From: Cunninghamia lanceolata
Lineage: Eukaryota > Streptophyta > Pinopsida > Cupressales > Cupressaceae
DNA length: 64,000 nt
NCBI GenBank assembly: GCA_027924645.1
Contig: BSBN01000233.1
Span: forward strand, 12,790,501 to 12,854,500
Direction: 5' to 3'
The notes under the pieces were generated by a model. The model saw only the letters and a program-made list of their open reading frames with translations. It was not told the DNA's origin and did not search any database. Of this stretch, positions 23,601-36,099 are shown piece by piece (the first letter of the stretch is position 1; each line of letters starts with the position of its first letter). The translations under genes were made by a program, and so were the position numbers.

Positions 23601-25703
23601 TGTTGATGCATAAATATGTGGGTGTAATCCAGCAGCAACATGGGAAACTTTAGAGATGTGGGATTGGCCCCTAAAGTGACCTCCAGATTTTAAGGAAGTT
23701 GGCTCTTCCATTCTTCAATGGGGTTTGGGAAGAAGTTAGAAAGAAAACCATATTGCAGAAAATAAATGCCTAAACTAAGGCGATCCGCCAGATTTGAAAC
23801 TTAGTTTGCACAATGTTAACCGTGTAAGATTTAACTGGAATATTAAAGAGCATCAATGCATGATTAAGACCTAGTTTAAGAAACATATTAAATAGAGGCA
23901 GAGAAACAGAGAAATCAAAAGCAAGAAACAGAGATATCCAATATGCACAAAACACATCTCTTTATTTGAATGATCAGTTACAGAGGCAAAAGTTGCTGTA
24001 TAAAATGACTATTACATTCTCATAAAGAAATAACTACAAAGGAGAAAAGAAAGAAATCTGAGTCTGCTGCTCTCAAATCTCTGATCTATAGAAAATGTAG
24101 AACTCTGAATCTATATGAAGAACCACCATCAATGTGACCCAGATCTCGGCTATTTGTAGCCTCAAAGACTCACCAAAATCTTAATGGCCTCTTTGAAAAT
24201 CTGCAACTGAAACTCCACAAAATCTGACACCAAATCCAGAAACAAATCCATTATTTGAAACTGAACTGTGGTTTTCTATTTTGCCTATGGTTGTATCTGG
24301 CACTAAAAAATGTATCTCTGTGTCATGAAAGAAAACTCCCGCCGCCACCGTTTCATATTTCTTGCCTGTAGCTTACTCGTGAAAATGAAATATGCTACTC
24401 ATCTTTTAGGGTTACATCATTTTAACTCCTGTGAGTTATAAGTTTCTTATTTCATTAAGCATTATTTTACAAGTAGAGGGACCCACCATTTAAAATGAGA
24501 GGCAATATAAAATATTCTCTTTAAAACTTACCTCTCCCGTAAGCTTAAAAGAGAAACTTATATTTAATAAGTTTTACTTATTAAAAAGGGAGGGCCCACA
24601 TCTTATTTTATACTCTATTAAAGCTCAGCTCCTTACAAAATAGAAAGACTTACGTAGCCTTTTAAATGTGTATTAAAATGAAACAAAACTTTATTTCCTG
24701 TGCGTGGGCTGTTCCACATGCCTCCTTCTGCATAAATTTGAACTACTCTCCTTGCTCTACAGTCTTGCCAAGTGTTAATTTCTGCATGACTTTCAATTGC
24801 TTTCTCTTTTGCCTTTGTCTGATATGTGTCTTTATCCACTGCTTCTTGAGTTTCTGTCATAAAAAATAAAGTGGCTCATTTAATTTTTGTGGCTTTCACC
24901 TTTTATTCCCGTGACTTCATTCCATGAGGGACCCACTACCATATGACTTAATATTGAAGCCTCAGCCTCTCCTGTGAGATATTTAAGTTTTAATAAAATA
25001 AAATGAAGGCTTTTATCTCTTCCTGGCTGCCTCCACGTGGTGGCTTCCGCATAATTCTCAGTTTCTTTTCATTGCTGCGGCTACTTACATTTGGCAGCCT
25101 CCGCAAGCCTTTTAAGTTTCTCTCCTGTGAGCTTAGAATGTGGGAAACTTTAATATTTAATAAGTTTCACTTATTAAAAAGAGGGCCCATATCATATTTC
25201 ATTAATAAAAGACTCTCTCTTATAAAATCCCGTAACATTGCATTTAATTAAATGAAATGAAACATTTACATCTCTGTGCGCGGACTCCACAATGTGGCCT
25301 CTTCCGCATCATTTTAACTTGCTTTTTGAAACTCTCGGGTGTCTCCACGTGCCCTGCTCCGCAGCAAACTTGAGCTACTCTCCATTGACATGGATGCTTA
25401 CATCTGGCAGCCTCCGCAAGGTTTTGAGCTGCTCTCCAAGTTACTCTCCTTTGGATCCGTAGCTTCCAAGTGGAAGACTCCGTACAAATTTATTTCTCTT
25501 CATTCTGCAGCCACATGGGGTTCTCCGCACCTTTCTGAAGCTCTTTTCATTGCTACAGGTGCTAACAAATGACACACTCCATACTCATCTTTATTTTCTG
25601 CCTGCACCATTAGATCATTTGCATCTTATGGTGGCTGTGACTGATGAAACTCTGTGTCTTATGCATTTGAAAAAGTTTGAAATGGTGCAAAATTTTGTCA
25701 CCA
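23601..25703 (-). repeat. 3' LTR of the 6.77-kb element
   Basis: 2103 bp, aligned along its length with 28263-30367 with scattered substitutions. On the plus strand the ends are TGTTGATGCA and TTTTGTCACCA. Several similar small ORFs in both copies are LTR artefacts. Confidence 0.9.
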
Positions 25704-26241
25704 ATTTATGGTGACTGGCTGGGAGAGTGGGCTTGCTCACTCTAAGTTTAGAATCTCTGATTAGCAAATTAGTGCCTTATCCATTGGGCATATAGAGTCA
25801 CATTCTCTAAAACTGAGACATTCATGAAACTGAAGACACATCTGAATCTGAAAATGTATGAAGCTGAACTAAAACACCGCTGACCCAGAATACATCCCAC
25901 CACTGAAACTGACACCGAGTAGTGAAATTGACTTCTGAACCACCATTCTTCTTTGCAGCTGAGATTGATGAAAACAAAACTAACTGAAACTAAAACTAAT
26001 GCTACTACTGTAGCTTATTCTGAACATTGAAACCATATTACTAACAACTGAAACATACAAGAACATGTCCATTCACCGGAATAATAAAGTAGCTACCATG
26101 TCTGATTATGTTGCTCCAATTTATCCACATCAAACTGAAAAGGAACCAGATAAACTGTATGAAGAAATAAAACAATATTTTGTACCTTTTTACTTCTTTG
26201 CACTCAGGGGATTCTCTTTTTGCTTCAAAACACCAGCCATA

Positions 26242-28083
26242 CTAACCAACATGTTGCACTTTCTTCAGAGGAGGGCGAGGAGAGAAGATAAAATAATGAA
26301 ACTCTTTCCTCTGTTTGCATTTGAAAACTTCTACTACCAGAAACTCATTAGTGACCTCTTTTGTTGACTCTTGATCTGAATGATGATCCATGATAGCGTC
26401 AAAATCTAGCTGACAAGTGACAGAACTGCCCAGAACAGTCCTAAATCTGATTGGAACTCCCTCTTGTAAGAAGAAAGGTGTAGAATCTAACTTTGTTTGT
26501 GACATCATATGTGGTTCTACACTGTGGCAAATGTCTCTCCGAATCTCATCATCTTGTAGAGGTGAAACTTCATCAAGAAGAAGACAATAACCATTTACAA
26601 AAATAGTAAACAAATCAGCTCTTAAATCTTCCTCTGTTTCAACATTTTCTCCATGATCTGCTACAAGCCTTACAAATGAACCTTACACTTTCTCAATTGC
26701 AAGATCTTTTTCATTTAGTAGCTGATAGCCCTGTTGCAAAAGTGAGAACAAATCTTCATCATGCTCCAAATGTTGGTCATGCATCTCTGTGCCTTGTTCC
26801 TGTAGGTGTGAAACTTTATTGCAGTAATAAAGACACTCATCTGGTATAATGTCATTCATAACCTCCTCAAAATTACGAATAGACTGTTCATAACTGTTTA
26901 CCCAGTACTTTTCAGCTTCAAAACCCTTCATAGAGTACTTTTTAGCCTCTAGAAACTTCACCTCATAAGTATCTTCTGAATCTGATTTAAGATTTGACAG
27001 TAACTCTGGATCTTCCTTTGCCACATATGCTTGATGCTGGTAACTAGAAGGACACACAGGAGCCACTTTCTTTCTTGTAATTTGATTCTTGATACTTGAT
27101 TCTTCTTGGATGCCAAAGTGGCAGAGAACCTGGGCAATGGATTTTATGGAATGACTAGCAGCTATAGAAGTTTGTAAAGGGTAATTTTCAAGACAATTGG
27201 GCATTCTCTAGATATGTTCATACTGATGTTCATAAGAATCTTGAGGCATTAAACATAGATCAACATAGTACAGGTTTTGACCTTTTAACTCATTGATCTC
27301 ATGGGAGAGGGTTTTAATTAGTTCTTTCATAGCACTCATCTCCTCATGATTTGTCAAATCAACAGGGAGGGTGGGCGGATTAAAATTTGTATGCACCTGG
27401 CTATAAGAAAGGGTGTGAGACCGGCTATTTGCACGAGGAATTAGTTGTTCTAAGGGTAGAGGAGGCAGTTTACCAGATAATTTGAGGATACTTTCAACCT
27501 TAATGGCAAGGTCATATGACTGAGGCAAAGTTTCACCTCCTAGGGATTGTATCATGACAGAGATCTCAGGGTCTAAAGCCTTTAAATAATACAAGAAAGC
27601 AAAGATTGAACGGGGCCTCATGTCTATAGAAAACTTTTTTCATACCTTGTCAAATCTTGAATTGAAATCATGTATGGGCTCCATTGGATGCCTCTTGATG
27701 GTAATTAGGTTCTGGGTGCGAGTGCTGACATCTATCCTGTCTCTAAACTGATTGTAGATGAGTTCCCCAAGCTGATCCCATCCAGTGATTGAACCAGGCT
27801 GCAAGCTTCTGTACCATTCTTTTGCTTTGTCCTTGAGGGATGATGCAAGCAACAAGAGGGCATGATTCTCAGTTGTGACATTGTGAACAGAGCATAGATT
27901 TGCAACATCTTGAATGTGATCTGTAGGGTAAACAGAGCCATCTCCAAGAAATTGAGGCAATGCCTTCCAGGCTGTGTCAGGAACTTGACCCTGTTGCTGA
28001 AGAACAAGAGGACTTGAATCCCAAGTCACAAAAGGTAAATCTCTGACCATATTTAGATGCACATATATACCAAGGGCTGCCAT
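26242..28083 (-). pseudogene. gag: Gag-like ORF of the 6.77-kb element, about 613 codons with three stops
   Basis: The four segments 28083-27640, 27621-27208, 27204-26683 and 26613-26242 are all in one minus-strand frame, separated only by stop codons at 27640 (TGA), 27208 (TAG) and 26683 (TAA). All three fit C-to-T changes of CGA, CAG and CAA. The first segment has the retrotransposon gag core signature (LLLASSLKDKAKEWYRSL, then WDQLGELIYNQFRDR). The rest is acidic, with no zinc knuckle that I can see. Gag would form the particle; the enzymes must come from a partner element. It resembles gypsy-type (Ty3) gag more than copia gag. Confidence 0.75.
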
Positions 28084-28239
28084 GATCTACAGGAGAAAAG
28101 ATCCAAGAAAGGTCTGCTAGTAGAGTCGCCAAATGGAAGATTCATACTCCTATGAGCAGATGTTTCTGTGATTTTCCATCAAAATCACAGAATATAGGGC
28201 AAAGATTCAAGAAAACAAAGACTCAAGTCTTTGAAACTA

Positions 28240-28257
28240 GTCCCATCGGGCGTGCCA
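28240..28257 (-). other. Probable primer binding site, not the initiator-Met type
   Basis: The minus strand reads TGGCACGCCCGATGGGAC, five bases inside the 5' LTR. It begins with TGG, complementary to the tRNA CCA end, and the rest looks like a tRNA T-arm/acceptor complement. I cannot name the tRNA with confidence. Confidence 0.55.
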
Positions 28258-28262
28258 AAAAC

Positions 28263-30367
28263 TATTGATGCATAAATCTGTGGGTGTAATCCAGCAACAA
28301 CATGGGAAACTTTAGAGACGTGGGATTGGCCCCTAAAGTGACCTCCAGATTTTAAGGAAGTTGGCTCTTCCGTTCTTCAATGGGGTTTGGGAAGAAGTTA
28401 GAAAGAAAACTAGATTGCAGAAAATAAATGCCTAAACTAAGGCGATCCGCCAGATTTGAAACTTAGTTTGCACAATGTTAACCATGTAAGATTTAACTGG
28501 AATATGAAAGAGCACCAATGCATGATTAAGACTTAGTTTAAGAAACATATTAAATAGAGGCAGAGAAACAAAGAAATCAAAAGCAAGAAACAGAGATATC
28601 CAATATACACAGAACACATCTCTTTATTTGAATGATCAGTTACAGAGGCAAAAGTTGATGCACAAAATGACTGTTACATTCTCATAAATAAATAATTACA
28701 AAGGCGAAAAGAAAGAAATATGAATTTGTTGCTCTCAAATCTCTGATCTATAGAAAATGTAGAACTCTGAATCTATATGAAGAACCACCATCAATGTGAC
28801 CCGGATCTCAGCTATTTGTAGCCTCAAAGACTCACCAAAATCTCAACGGCCTCTCTGAAAATCTACAACTGAAACTCCACAAAATCTGACACCAAATCCG
28901 ACAACAAATCCATTATTTGAAATTGAACTGTGGCTTTCTATTTTGCCTATGGCTGTATCTGGAACTAAAAAATGCATCTCTGTGTCATGAAAGAAAACTC
29001 CCGTTGCCACCGCTTCATATTTCTTGCCTGTAGCTTACTCGTGAAAATGAAATATGCTACTCATCTTTTAGGGTTACATCATTTTAACTCCCGTGAGTTA
29101 AAAGTTTCTTATTTCATAAAGCATTATTTTACAAGCAGAGGGACCCACCATTTAAAATGAGAGGCAATATAAAATATTCTCTTTAAAACTTACCTCTCTC
29201 GTAAGCTTAGAAGAGAAACTTATATTTAATAAGTTTTACTTATTAAAAAGGGAGGGCCCACATCTTATTTTACACTCTATTAAAGCTCAGCTGCTTACAA
29301 AATAGAAAGACTTACGTAACCTTTTAAATGTGTTTATTAAAATGAAACAAAACTTTATTTCCTGTGCGCGGGCTGCTCCACGTGCCTCCTTCAGCATAAA
29401 TTTGAACTGCTCTCCTTGCTCTACAGTGTTGCCAAGTGTCACTTTCCACATGACTTTCAGTTGCTTTCTCTTTTGCCTCTGTCTGATACGTGTCTTTATC
29501 CGCTGCTTCTTGATTTTCTCTCATAAAAAATAAAGTGGTTCATTTAATTTTTGTGGCTTTCACCTTTTATTCCTGACACTTCATTCCATGAGGGACCCAC
29601 TACCATATGACTTAATATTGAAGCCTCAGCCTCTCCCGTGAGATATTTAAGTTTTAATAAAATAAAATGAAGGCTTTTATCTCTTCCTGGCTGCCTCCAC
29701 GTGGTGGCTTCCGCATAATTCTCAGTTTCTTTTCATTGCTACAGGTACCTACATCTGGCAGCCTCCGCAAGCTTCTTAAGTTTCTCTTCTGTGAGCTTAG
29801 AATGTGGGAAACTTTAATATTTAATAAGTTTCACTTATTAAAAAGAGGGCCCATATCATATTTCATTAATAAAAGACTCTCTCTTATAAAATCCCGTAAC
29901 ATTACATTTAATTAAATGAAGTGAAACATTTGCATCTCTATGCATGGACTCCACCACATGGCCTCTTCCGTATCATTTTAACTTGCCTTCTGAAACTCTT
30001 GGGTGTCTCCACGTGCCCTGCTCCGCAGCAAACTTGAGCTACTCTCCATTGACGTGGATGCTTACATCTGGTAGCCTCCGCAAGGTTTTGAGCTGCTCTC
30101 CAAGTTACTCTCCTTTTGATCCGCAGCTTCCAAGTGGAAGACTCCGCACAAATTTATTTCTCTTCATTCTGCAGCCATGTGGGGTTCTCTGCACCTTTCT
30201 GAAGCTCTTTTCATTGTTGCGGGTGCTGACAAATGGCACACTCCGTACTCATCTTTATTTTCTACCTGCACCATTAGATCATTTGCATCTTATGGTGGCT
30301 GTAACTGATAAAACTCTATGTCTTATGCATTTGAAATTTTTTGAAATGGTGCAAAATTTTGTCACCA
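28263..30367 (-). repeat. 5' LTR of the 6.77-kb element
   Basis: 2105 bp. Its plus-strand start is TATTGATGCA where the partner has TGTTGATGCA, a G-to-A change at the terminus. It ends TTTTGTCACCA before GTTAT. An ORF at 29944-30627 runs across this end into the copia sequence and is a chimera. Confidence 0.9.
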
Positions 30368-30840
30368 GTTATCATGGTAATTTGATAGGAGATGAGCATT
30401 GTCTTAATATTTGTGGTTATTTGGATTCAGATTGGGTAGGTGATGTTAATAATAGAAGATCTACCATTGATTGTGTTACTTTATTTGGTGGTACAATTAG
30501 TTGGATGAGTAAGCAACAAGCTTTGGTTTCTTTGTCCACTATTGAGGCTAAGTATATGGTAGCTACTCATGCTTGTAAAGAATCCATTTGGCTTAAGAGA
30601 TTGTGTTCAAACATTTCAATAAAATAGGGTGCAATGGTCTAATTATTGTGACAATTAGAGTGTGATCTACTTAGCTAAAAACTCAATTTTCATGCTAGGA
30701 CCAAGCATATTGATGTACAATATCATTTTGTGAGAGATATGGTCAAGGATGACAATGCAAAGCTGGTTAAGGTAGAAACTTTGATGAATGTTTTAAATTC
30801 ATTAAGCTCGCTCATGACTATAGAGAAGTTCAAATGACAT
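30368..30840 (+). pseudogene. pol: Copia block 1, right half: RNase H
   Basis: Continues the reading interrupted at 23600. Motifs are YLDSDWVGD (RNase H first Asp region), TLFGGTISWMSKQQ, VSLSTIEAKYM and HIDVQYHFVRDMV, in the order of copia RNase H. It is closely paralogous to 52257-52345 plus 58906-59290. The C-terminal part has stops and frame changes. At 30457-30461 it holds the uninterrupted form of the target used by the gypsy element in block 2. Confidence 0.88.
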
Positions 30841-31231
30841 TCAAAGTCTAAGGCCCTTTCAACCCCTTGTAATTATATAATGGTATTGATACTCCCTTTT
30901 TTCTCTTGTAAGGTGTTTGACAAGTGGGATAATGTTCGAAAAAGTATCTCAACCTTGCGATTAAAAAATGTGATATTTTACTTTATAAAAATGAATAAAC
31001 TCAATTTTGGGTTATAGAATTGTTTTTTAGCCAAAATAACTATTCCAAGTTGCTTAAGACTACTTGCAGTAGTGGATAATGCGTAGATCACTTCAAGCTC
31101 TTCAATTTTTAAAAATAGGCTCTTTTGGTCTCCTAGATGAAAATTTATGGCCTCTAGAAGTTGGGCCTCTTGCATTGGAAAATATAAAAATGTGTTGGAC
31201 ATGGAAAAGAGTTGTAAGGGGGAGTTACATG

Positions 31232-31709
31232 TGTTGACCAACTTATGATACATGTTATGACATATCATAAGGCATATGTGATTAGAGATAATGGAACCTT
31301 AAGGATTTGGGTGCCACTTTTGGGTGGTTTTGGCTCATGGTTTTTAATTACCATTTGGTGGTTTCATGTATTGTACCTCCTATATATTAGGTTCTTAAGA
31401 TGGAGGTTGTGTATGAGAGTCTTATTTATAGTTAAGTTGCCTCTAGATCTTTGGTTGGTGATACTCCTATGAAGGCTTGCTCTACAAGTATATTGTAATC
31501 TTGTTAAGATTTTTGAATAATATATTGGCCTGCTTTTGGACTATTGGGTTTTTCTCCCAAAAGGGTTTCTCTCGCATAAATCATTGTGTTGTGGTATGGC
31601 TATTATTTTAGTTTATTTTTGTAAATGTTGAAAAGATTTGAAATTTTTTGCATAATCCTCCTCTCAAGATTATTATAGGAAGTTGTTTTGTTACTTTAGC
31701 TTCATCATA
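31232..31709 (+). repeat. 3' LTR of copia block 1 (478 bp)
   Basis: Begins TGTTGACCAAC shortly after a GTAAGGGGGAG purine tract. Paralogues are at 59686-60174 (same orientation) and 37853-38330 (inverted). The inverted copy has the same 478-bp length, which fixes both ends. It terminates in ATA where the inverted copy has ACA. The matching 5' LTR was not found. Confidence 0.75.
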
Positions 31710-32700
31710 ATTACCACTATGGATAAATGAATTCAAGTTAGAAAAAATTAACGTAGGTATTTGTAGGTGGACCCAACAAATGAGACATTCCTAGGTGCCA
31801 TGGCAAGAGATAATAGACATACTAAAGTTTGGAACTATTTTGGTGTTAGGGCTCTTAAGAGATTCTATCAATATGATGTAGTCTAGATGGATTGGGATTC
31901 ATGGCCACCAAAAAGACACCTCCACTAGTATTCATCCACCCACCTTGACATGTTGGCACTGTTGGTTTTGTCCCACAAAGTGTGAAATGCAACATTTCAC
32001 TCCTAGCACTCTTTCACTAAATAAAACTAAAGCATTTTGCAACAATGTGTTCATTGCCACCATATACAAATAAATTCAAGTTAGCAAAAACTGAGGTAGA
32101 CATTTGTAGGTGGATCCAACATCTACCTTTACAAGCAAATGAGACATTCCTAAGTGCCATAGTTTGAGAGAATAAATGAGTTAAAATTTGGCACCTTTTT
32201 GTTCTTAGGGCTCTTAAGAGACTTTCTCAAACTAATGTAGCTTAGAAGGAATCAAAAGCTTGGCCTCTGAAAAGACACCTCCACTAGTATTCACCAACCC
32301 ATATGTTGGCACTGTTAGTTTGGTCCTATGAGGTGTGGAATGCAAAATTTTACTCCTGGCATCCTTTTATTGAATTAAATTGAAGCATTTTGCAATATTA
32401 CATTTGTCATCATAGGAAAATGGATTCAAGTTAGAAAAAAATGAGGTAGATATTTGTAGGTGGACCCAACATCCACATGTACATGCAAACAATACATTCC
32501 TTGGTGCCACAATTTGAAAGTTCAATTGAACCAAAGTTTTACACCTTTTTGGTCTTAGGGCTCTTAAGAGACTCTCTTGGTCTAATGTAGGGCCCAAAAT
32601 GATTGGGATGCTTGGCCACCAAAAAGACACCTCCACTAGCATTCACTTATCGACCCTAACATGTTAGCACCATCAGTTCAGTCCCATGAGGTGCATAATG
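31710..32700. repeat. Three tandem copies of a roughly 320-bp repeat (copy set 1)
   Basis: Each unit contains a TTTGTAGGTGGAYCCAACA motif, a GGGCTCTTAAGAGA motif and an AGACACCTCCACTAG motif. The motifs recur at about 31760, 32100 and 32455 (first), and 31850, 32210 and 32560 (second). The same array is present at 60175-61160. Confidence 0.8.
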
Positions 32701-32849
32701 TAAAATTTATTTCCCACCCATCTCTTTCTAACTTTCTCTCCCTAACTTCCTCTCTATCCCTATTATATTATCTATCCCTATCTATCACTATCTATCACTA
32801 TCATATTATCTATCCCTAACATCCTAAGGACTTCTTTACCTTTGCATGC

Positions 32850-33060
32850 CCCCCCTATTTGACCCTCTTAATCTTCCTCATTTAAAAAAAATAGTAGCTT
32901 AGAAAAATAGATTGTGGCCATTAGTAATCTTGTTCTTATCACATTTTTAAATTTTGAGTGTGGCTATCTTAAATTTTTCATCCAAGATAATTTTTTATCG
33001 ATTTCAAGAAAAAAGTGGCCACTTTTAATCCCCTTTTGGTCCCTTATTTCCATGCACATA
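32850..33060 (-). repeat. Dispersed repeat R1, copy 3
   Basis: Contains CCCCCTATTTGACCCTCTTA and AAAGTGGCCACTTTTAATCC. It ends copia block 1 in the same arrangement as 61330-61560 in block 2. Confidence 0.65.
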
Positions 33061-33399
33061 TCCAAATAACTTGTTAAGAATACAAACTAAAATGTATATT
33101 TTATTCACAAAGATGACAACAAAGAAGGAGAGAATTACAACAACTATCAACAACCTCTTCTCTTTTCCCCTTTTATAGATCATTTTTCTATTAATTAAAA
33201 AATTCAATTCATATCTCCTCATGTGACCCTTGTACAATTTTTAAAGACAAATCTTTTGAAAATTTTAACAAATCTTTTGATATTCCTCTAAAAATGTGTA
33301 TATATTTTTTTAACAAATAAAAAACTTCCCTTACACGTGCTTGTATCCTTTTTGATTTTTAAATTTTTTTGCACTCCCCACATACATCTCTAAATCAAA

Positions 33400-33752
33400 A
33401 TCTTTATCTATCTCATAACTTGAGAATCAAACAAATATTCTTTGTTTTTTCCTATACTAAACACTTGCACTCCACTCAATTGTTCACTTTTATTTATCTA
33501 ACTCATAACTTGAGAATCAAACAAATATTCTTTATTATTTACTATACTAAACACTAATACTCTACTCAAATGTTCAGTTTTATTTATCTATCTCATAACT
33601 TGAGAATCAAACAAATATTCTCTATTATTTACTATACTAAACACTTGTACTCTACTCAAATGTTCACTTTTATTTTTCTATCTCATAACTTGAGAATCAA
33701 ACAAATGTTCTTTATTATTTACTATACTAAACACTTATACTCTACTAGAATG
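33400..33752. repeat. Minisatellite, four units of about 90 bp
   Basis: CATAACTTGAGAATCAAACA recurs at about 33413, 33504, 33594 and 33684. It abuts the first BAHD remnant. Confidence 0.9.
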
Positions 33753-33759
33753 TGAATAC

Positions 33760-34085
33760 AGAACTGTGGGGAAGCACAGATCAATTATCTGATTGACTGG
33801 GTTGAATCATGGAACACAAGTTTACTTAGAGAAGCTAGGTGTGAATACAGAACTGAGGCGATAGGTTCTCCAAGATTTCCATTGTACGACATGGACTATG
33901 GATGGAGGAAGCCTTCGGACGTGTAGAGATTAGACATGAACGACAACGACATTGGATGCATGGTTTTGTCATGTCCAAAAGATGGAGGAAAAAACATTAT
34001 GGTCTCAACCTGCCTTCCTCAACACTAGATGGACCTCTTACATCACCTTCTCTTTTCAGGAAGTGTTTATCCATCAGCTAAGTTG
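33760..34085 (+). pseudogene. BAHD acyltransferase remnant 1 (C-terminal end only)
   Basis: Only the last hundred or so codons of a BAHD-family gene are recognisable: ..SLLREA.., SPRFPLYDMDYGW, then SM/CMVLSCPKDGGK and the end motif LPQH..DLLHHLLFS. The DFGWG structural motif reads DYGWR here. A premature TAG follows KPSDV, and another lies in LPQH. It is paralogous to 39840-40142 and 48350-48633, sharing the downstream sequence AGCTAAGTTGTAAATTTAAA. A short stretch at 33751-33766 duplicates 33839-33854. No upstream exon is present: the minisatellite replaces it. Confidence 0.82.
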
Positions 34086-35400
34086 TAAATTTAAATTTGG
34101 TTGAAATAAAATTGACAATAAATTGATTGTAGGGTTTATACGAATAGAGCATAAATAAAATTGGTTTGTGCTTGTGATGTGGACATGGTTCCCATCCTTG
34201 ACCGTTAACAGTGTCTTAGTATAGGCTTAGTATAGATGCACAATCCTTGTGTAGGATTTTGGCCATTAGGCCACTCAAAGATTAACACTTGGCACTCCCT
34301 TATTTACTTTGACATGTCTATTGTTAATTTCATTGAATGGATGGACTTTGGGAACTTTGATCAACTATGACTCTAGATCTTGTGAAGTAGACACTTGACG
34401 AACTTTTATTGGACCAACCTCTTGGCTCTTGATCTTCTTAGATGTGGACTTAACTTATCCCTTGCTACAAACATGGGACTTTTATTAATTCCAACATATT
34501 TGATGCCCGAGGTCTAAAATGTTAAGGACCTTAGGTCTAAGGCTCCATATATAATAAGATTGCATTTGATCCTCCTTCTAGGGACATACATTAGGTTGAG
34601 GTTAACCTTGACATATTAGTGATTGAGAGAAACTTTGAGGAATTGATGAACACAGTGATCACCAAGGGTATGTTATGATTACCTTGTGGACTTTTGTGGA
34701 AACAAGTTTTACTATTAACTCTATCCTACTTTGGTTTTTGGGTCCATATTCTATATGTAAATATCTCCAGGAGACCTTGCAAATGCAAGACTCCTTATAG
34801 GTTAATGTAAACCAACACAATTTGATTTTAGTTCTATCTTAATAATGATTGGCTACTAATTAATGTTTGTTCATGGAAACCTGTCATGTAGAGATTTACT
34901 TTTCTAAATCAACAGATGTGGATATGCTTGGTGAAATTGGTGGTTAGGTTTCTTAATAAGACTTCCACAAATGCCAAAGCATTATAAATTCTAACATACT
35001 TAGCCTCTTGGATCTAGAACTTCGGATTCCCATGATATTATATCTAATAAAATCATGTAGATGTGAGCATTCTTATAAATTATAATCAATTAGAGTGTTT
35101 CAAACTTGACATGTTATTATATTCAAAACTCTCTTCAAACATAGACATTTTATAAGATCATTCCTACTTCAGATCTCAAATCTAGATTTAGTACCAATTT
35201 ACTCTTGAGATTCCTGGTGGATGCAAGGCTCCTTGTAATATTTAACTTAACATAATTTTCATTCTACTTTTTGACAATCTCAATGTCTAGATGCCCATCG
35301 AGGGGATACATGTCAACATAGGATTAACTAACTCCTATCAATCAATAGTCTATAATGAACTCAATATATTAACAAACAAGGATTCCAAATCTCCTGCTCC
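34086..35400. other. No gene seen
   Basis: AT-rich. The first 120 bp are shared with the flanks of BAHD remnants 2 and 3. The rest is apparently single copy, with no ORF of note. Confidence 0.5.
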
Positions 35401-35439
35401 AATTTTGGGAAGATTCATGCTATGAGGACATCGGTAATG

Positions 35440-36060
35440 TTGTTGGCCATTTCTTGAAGGTTGATTCCACTACCTCATTTATGGGACACTCTATGTTTGC
35501 CCGTATACTGTGGACATTAATATCTCCAAACACCTTCATGGAGATGTTGTTCTAAAGGTGGGGGAAAGGTCTTGGATGCAACAACAAGATTATGAGGGCC
35601 TACCCTTTAGATGTAGATAATGTTTTGCTATTGGTCAGTTGGCCTCTGCTTGTCCCCACTCTCATTGCAAGGGTACGACAACTTGGTGGAGGAATGCTCT
35701 TGATGATCACTTGATAATCAACACTTTGGACTCTCCGGTTGATGGTGCTTCTTTAGAAGATGAGTTTGCTTAAGATTCTAAGTCCCGTCTTCCTACCCCA
35801 CTTGTCGTGAATGATCCCATGGGGATGCCGACAAGAGATATTGTGACATGTCCCTCAACTTCTCTCAAGCCCTCTCCTTTTGATTAGGCTTATATTGTGA
35901 CTACTTCAGCTATTGCCCCTATGTTAGGTGAGGTGGATATCCCAACTCCAGCTTCAAGTTCAAGTTCATCCTTGCATGAACTATCTGTGGTTGACGAGTT
36001 GGTGGAGGGCTCCCCTCTTTCCCCTCATTCTAAAGATTTGGACTTAGCATTCTCTTGAAG
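35440..36060 (+). pseudogene. LINE-type ORF1 fragment (DUF4283 and zinc-knuckle region)
   Basis: Stitched frames read GHSMFARILVDI, then LHGDVVLKVGERSW, YEGLPFRCR, CFAIGQLASACP and HCKGTTTWW. This is the order typical of plant L1-type LINE ORF1, where a DUF4283 domain is followed by a degenerate CCHC knuckle. Ser/Pro-rich linker sequence follows to about 36055. Several frameshifts and stops are present. No endonuclease or reverse transcriptase follows, so this is a truncated fragment. Known role: RNA binding in the LINE ribonucleoprotein. Confidence 0.6.
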
Positions 36061-36099
36061 GATTGTTCAGAGAAGAAATAAAGGACTTCCTAAATATGT

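Larger units (their letters stand above)
23601..30367 (-). mobile_element. 6.77-kb non-autonomous LTR element with 2.1-kb LTRs and gag only
   Basis: The direct LTRs 23601-25703 and 28263-30367 enclose 2.56 kb. The target duplication GTTAT is present at 23596-23600 and 30368-30372. The uninterrupted target is preserved in copia block 2 at 52252-52256. The internal region carries one gag-like frame on the minus strand and no pol motifs. The primer-site-like sequence is at 28240-28257 on the minus strand. This fits the gag-only (TR-GAG or LARD) class. The orientation is minus, so the right copy is the 5' LTR. It inserted into the copia RNase H region. Confidence 0.88.

Noticed and set aside
24633..29533. 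Paired similar ORFs at 24666/29330, 25003/29667 and 23770/28432
   Set aside because: They are the same positions in the two LTR copies, on both strands, without conserved coding signal.
29944..30627. 227-residue ORF that looks like a novel fusion protein
   Set aside because: It runs from the 5' LTR of the 6.77-kb element across the insertion edge at 30367 into copia RNase H, so it is a chance read-through of a junction.
33025..33237. Lys/Ile/Val-rich minus-strand ORF
   Set aside because: AT-rich open frame spanning a repeat R1 edge, with no counterpart kept open in block 2.
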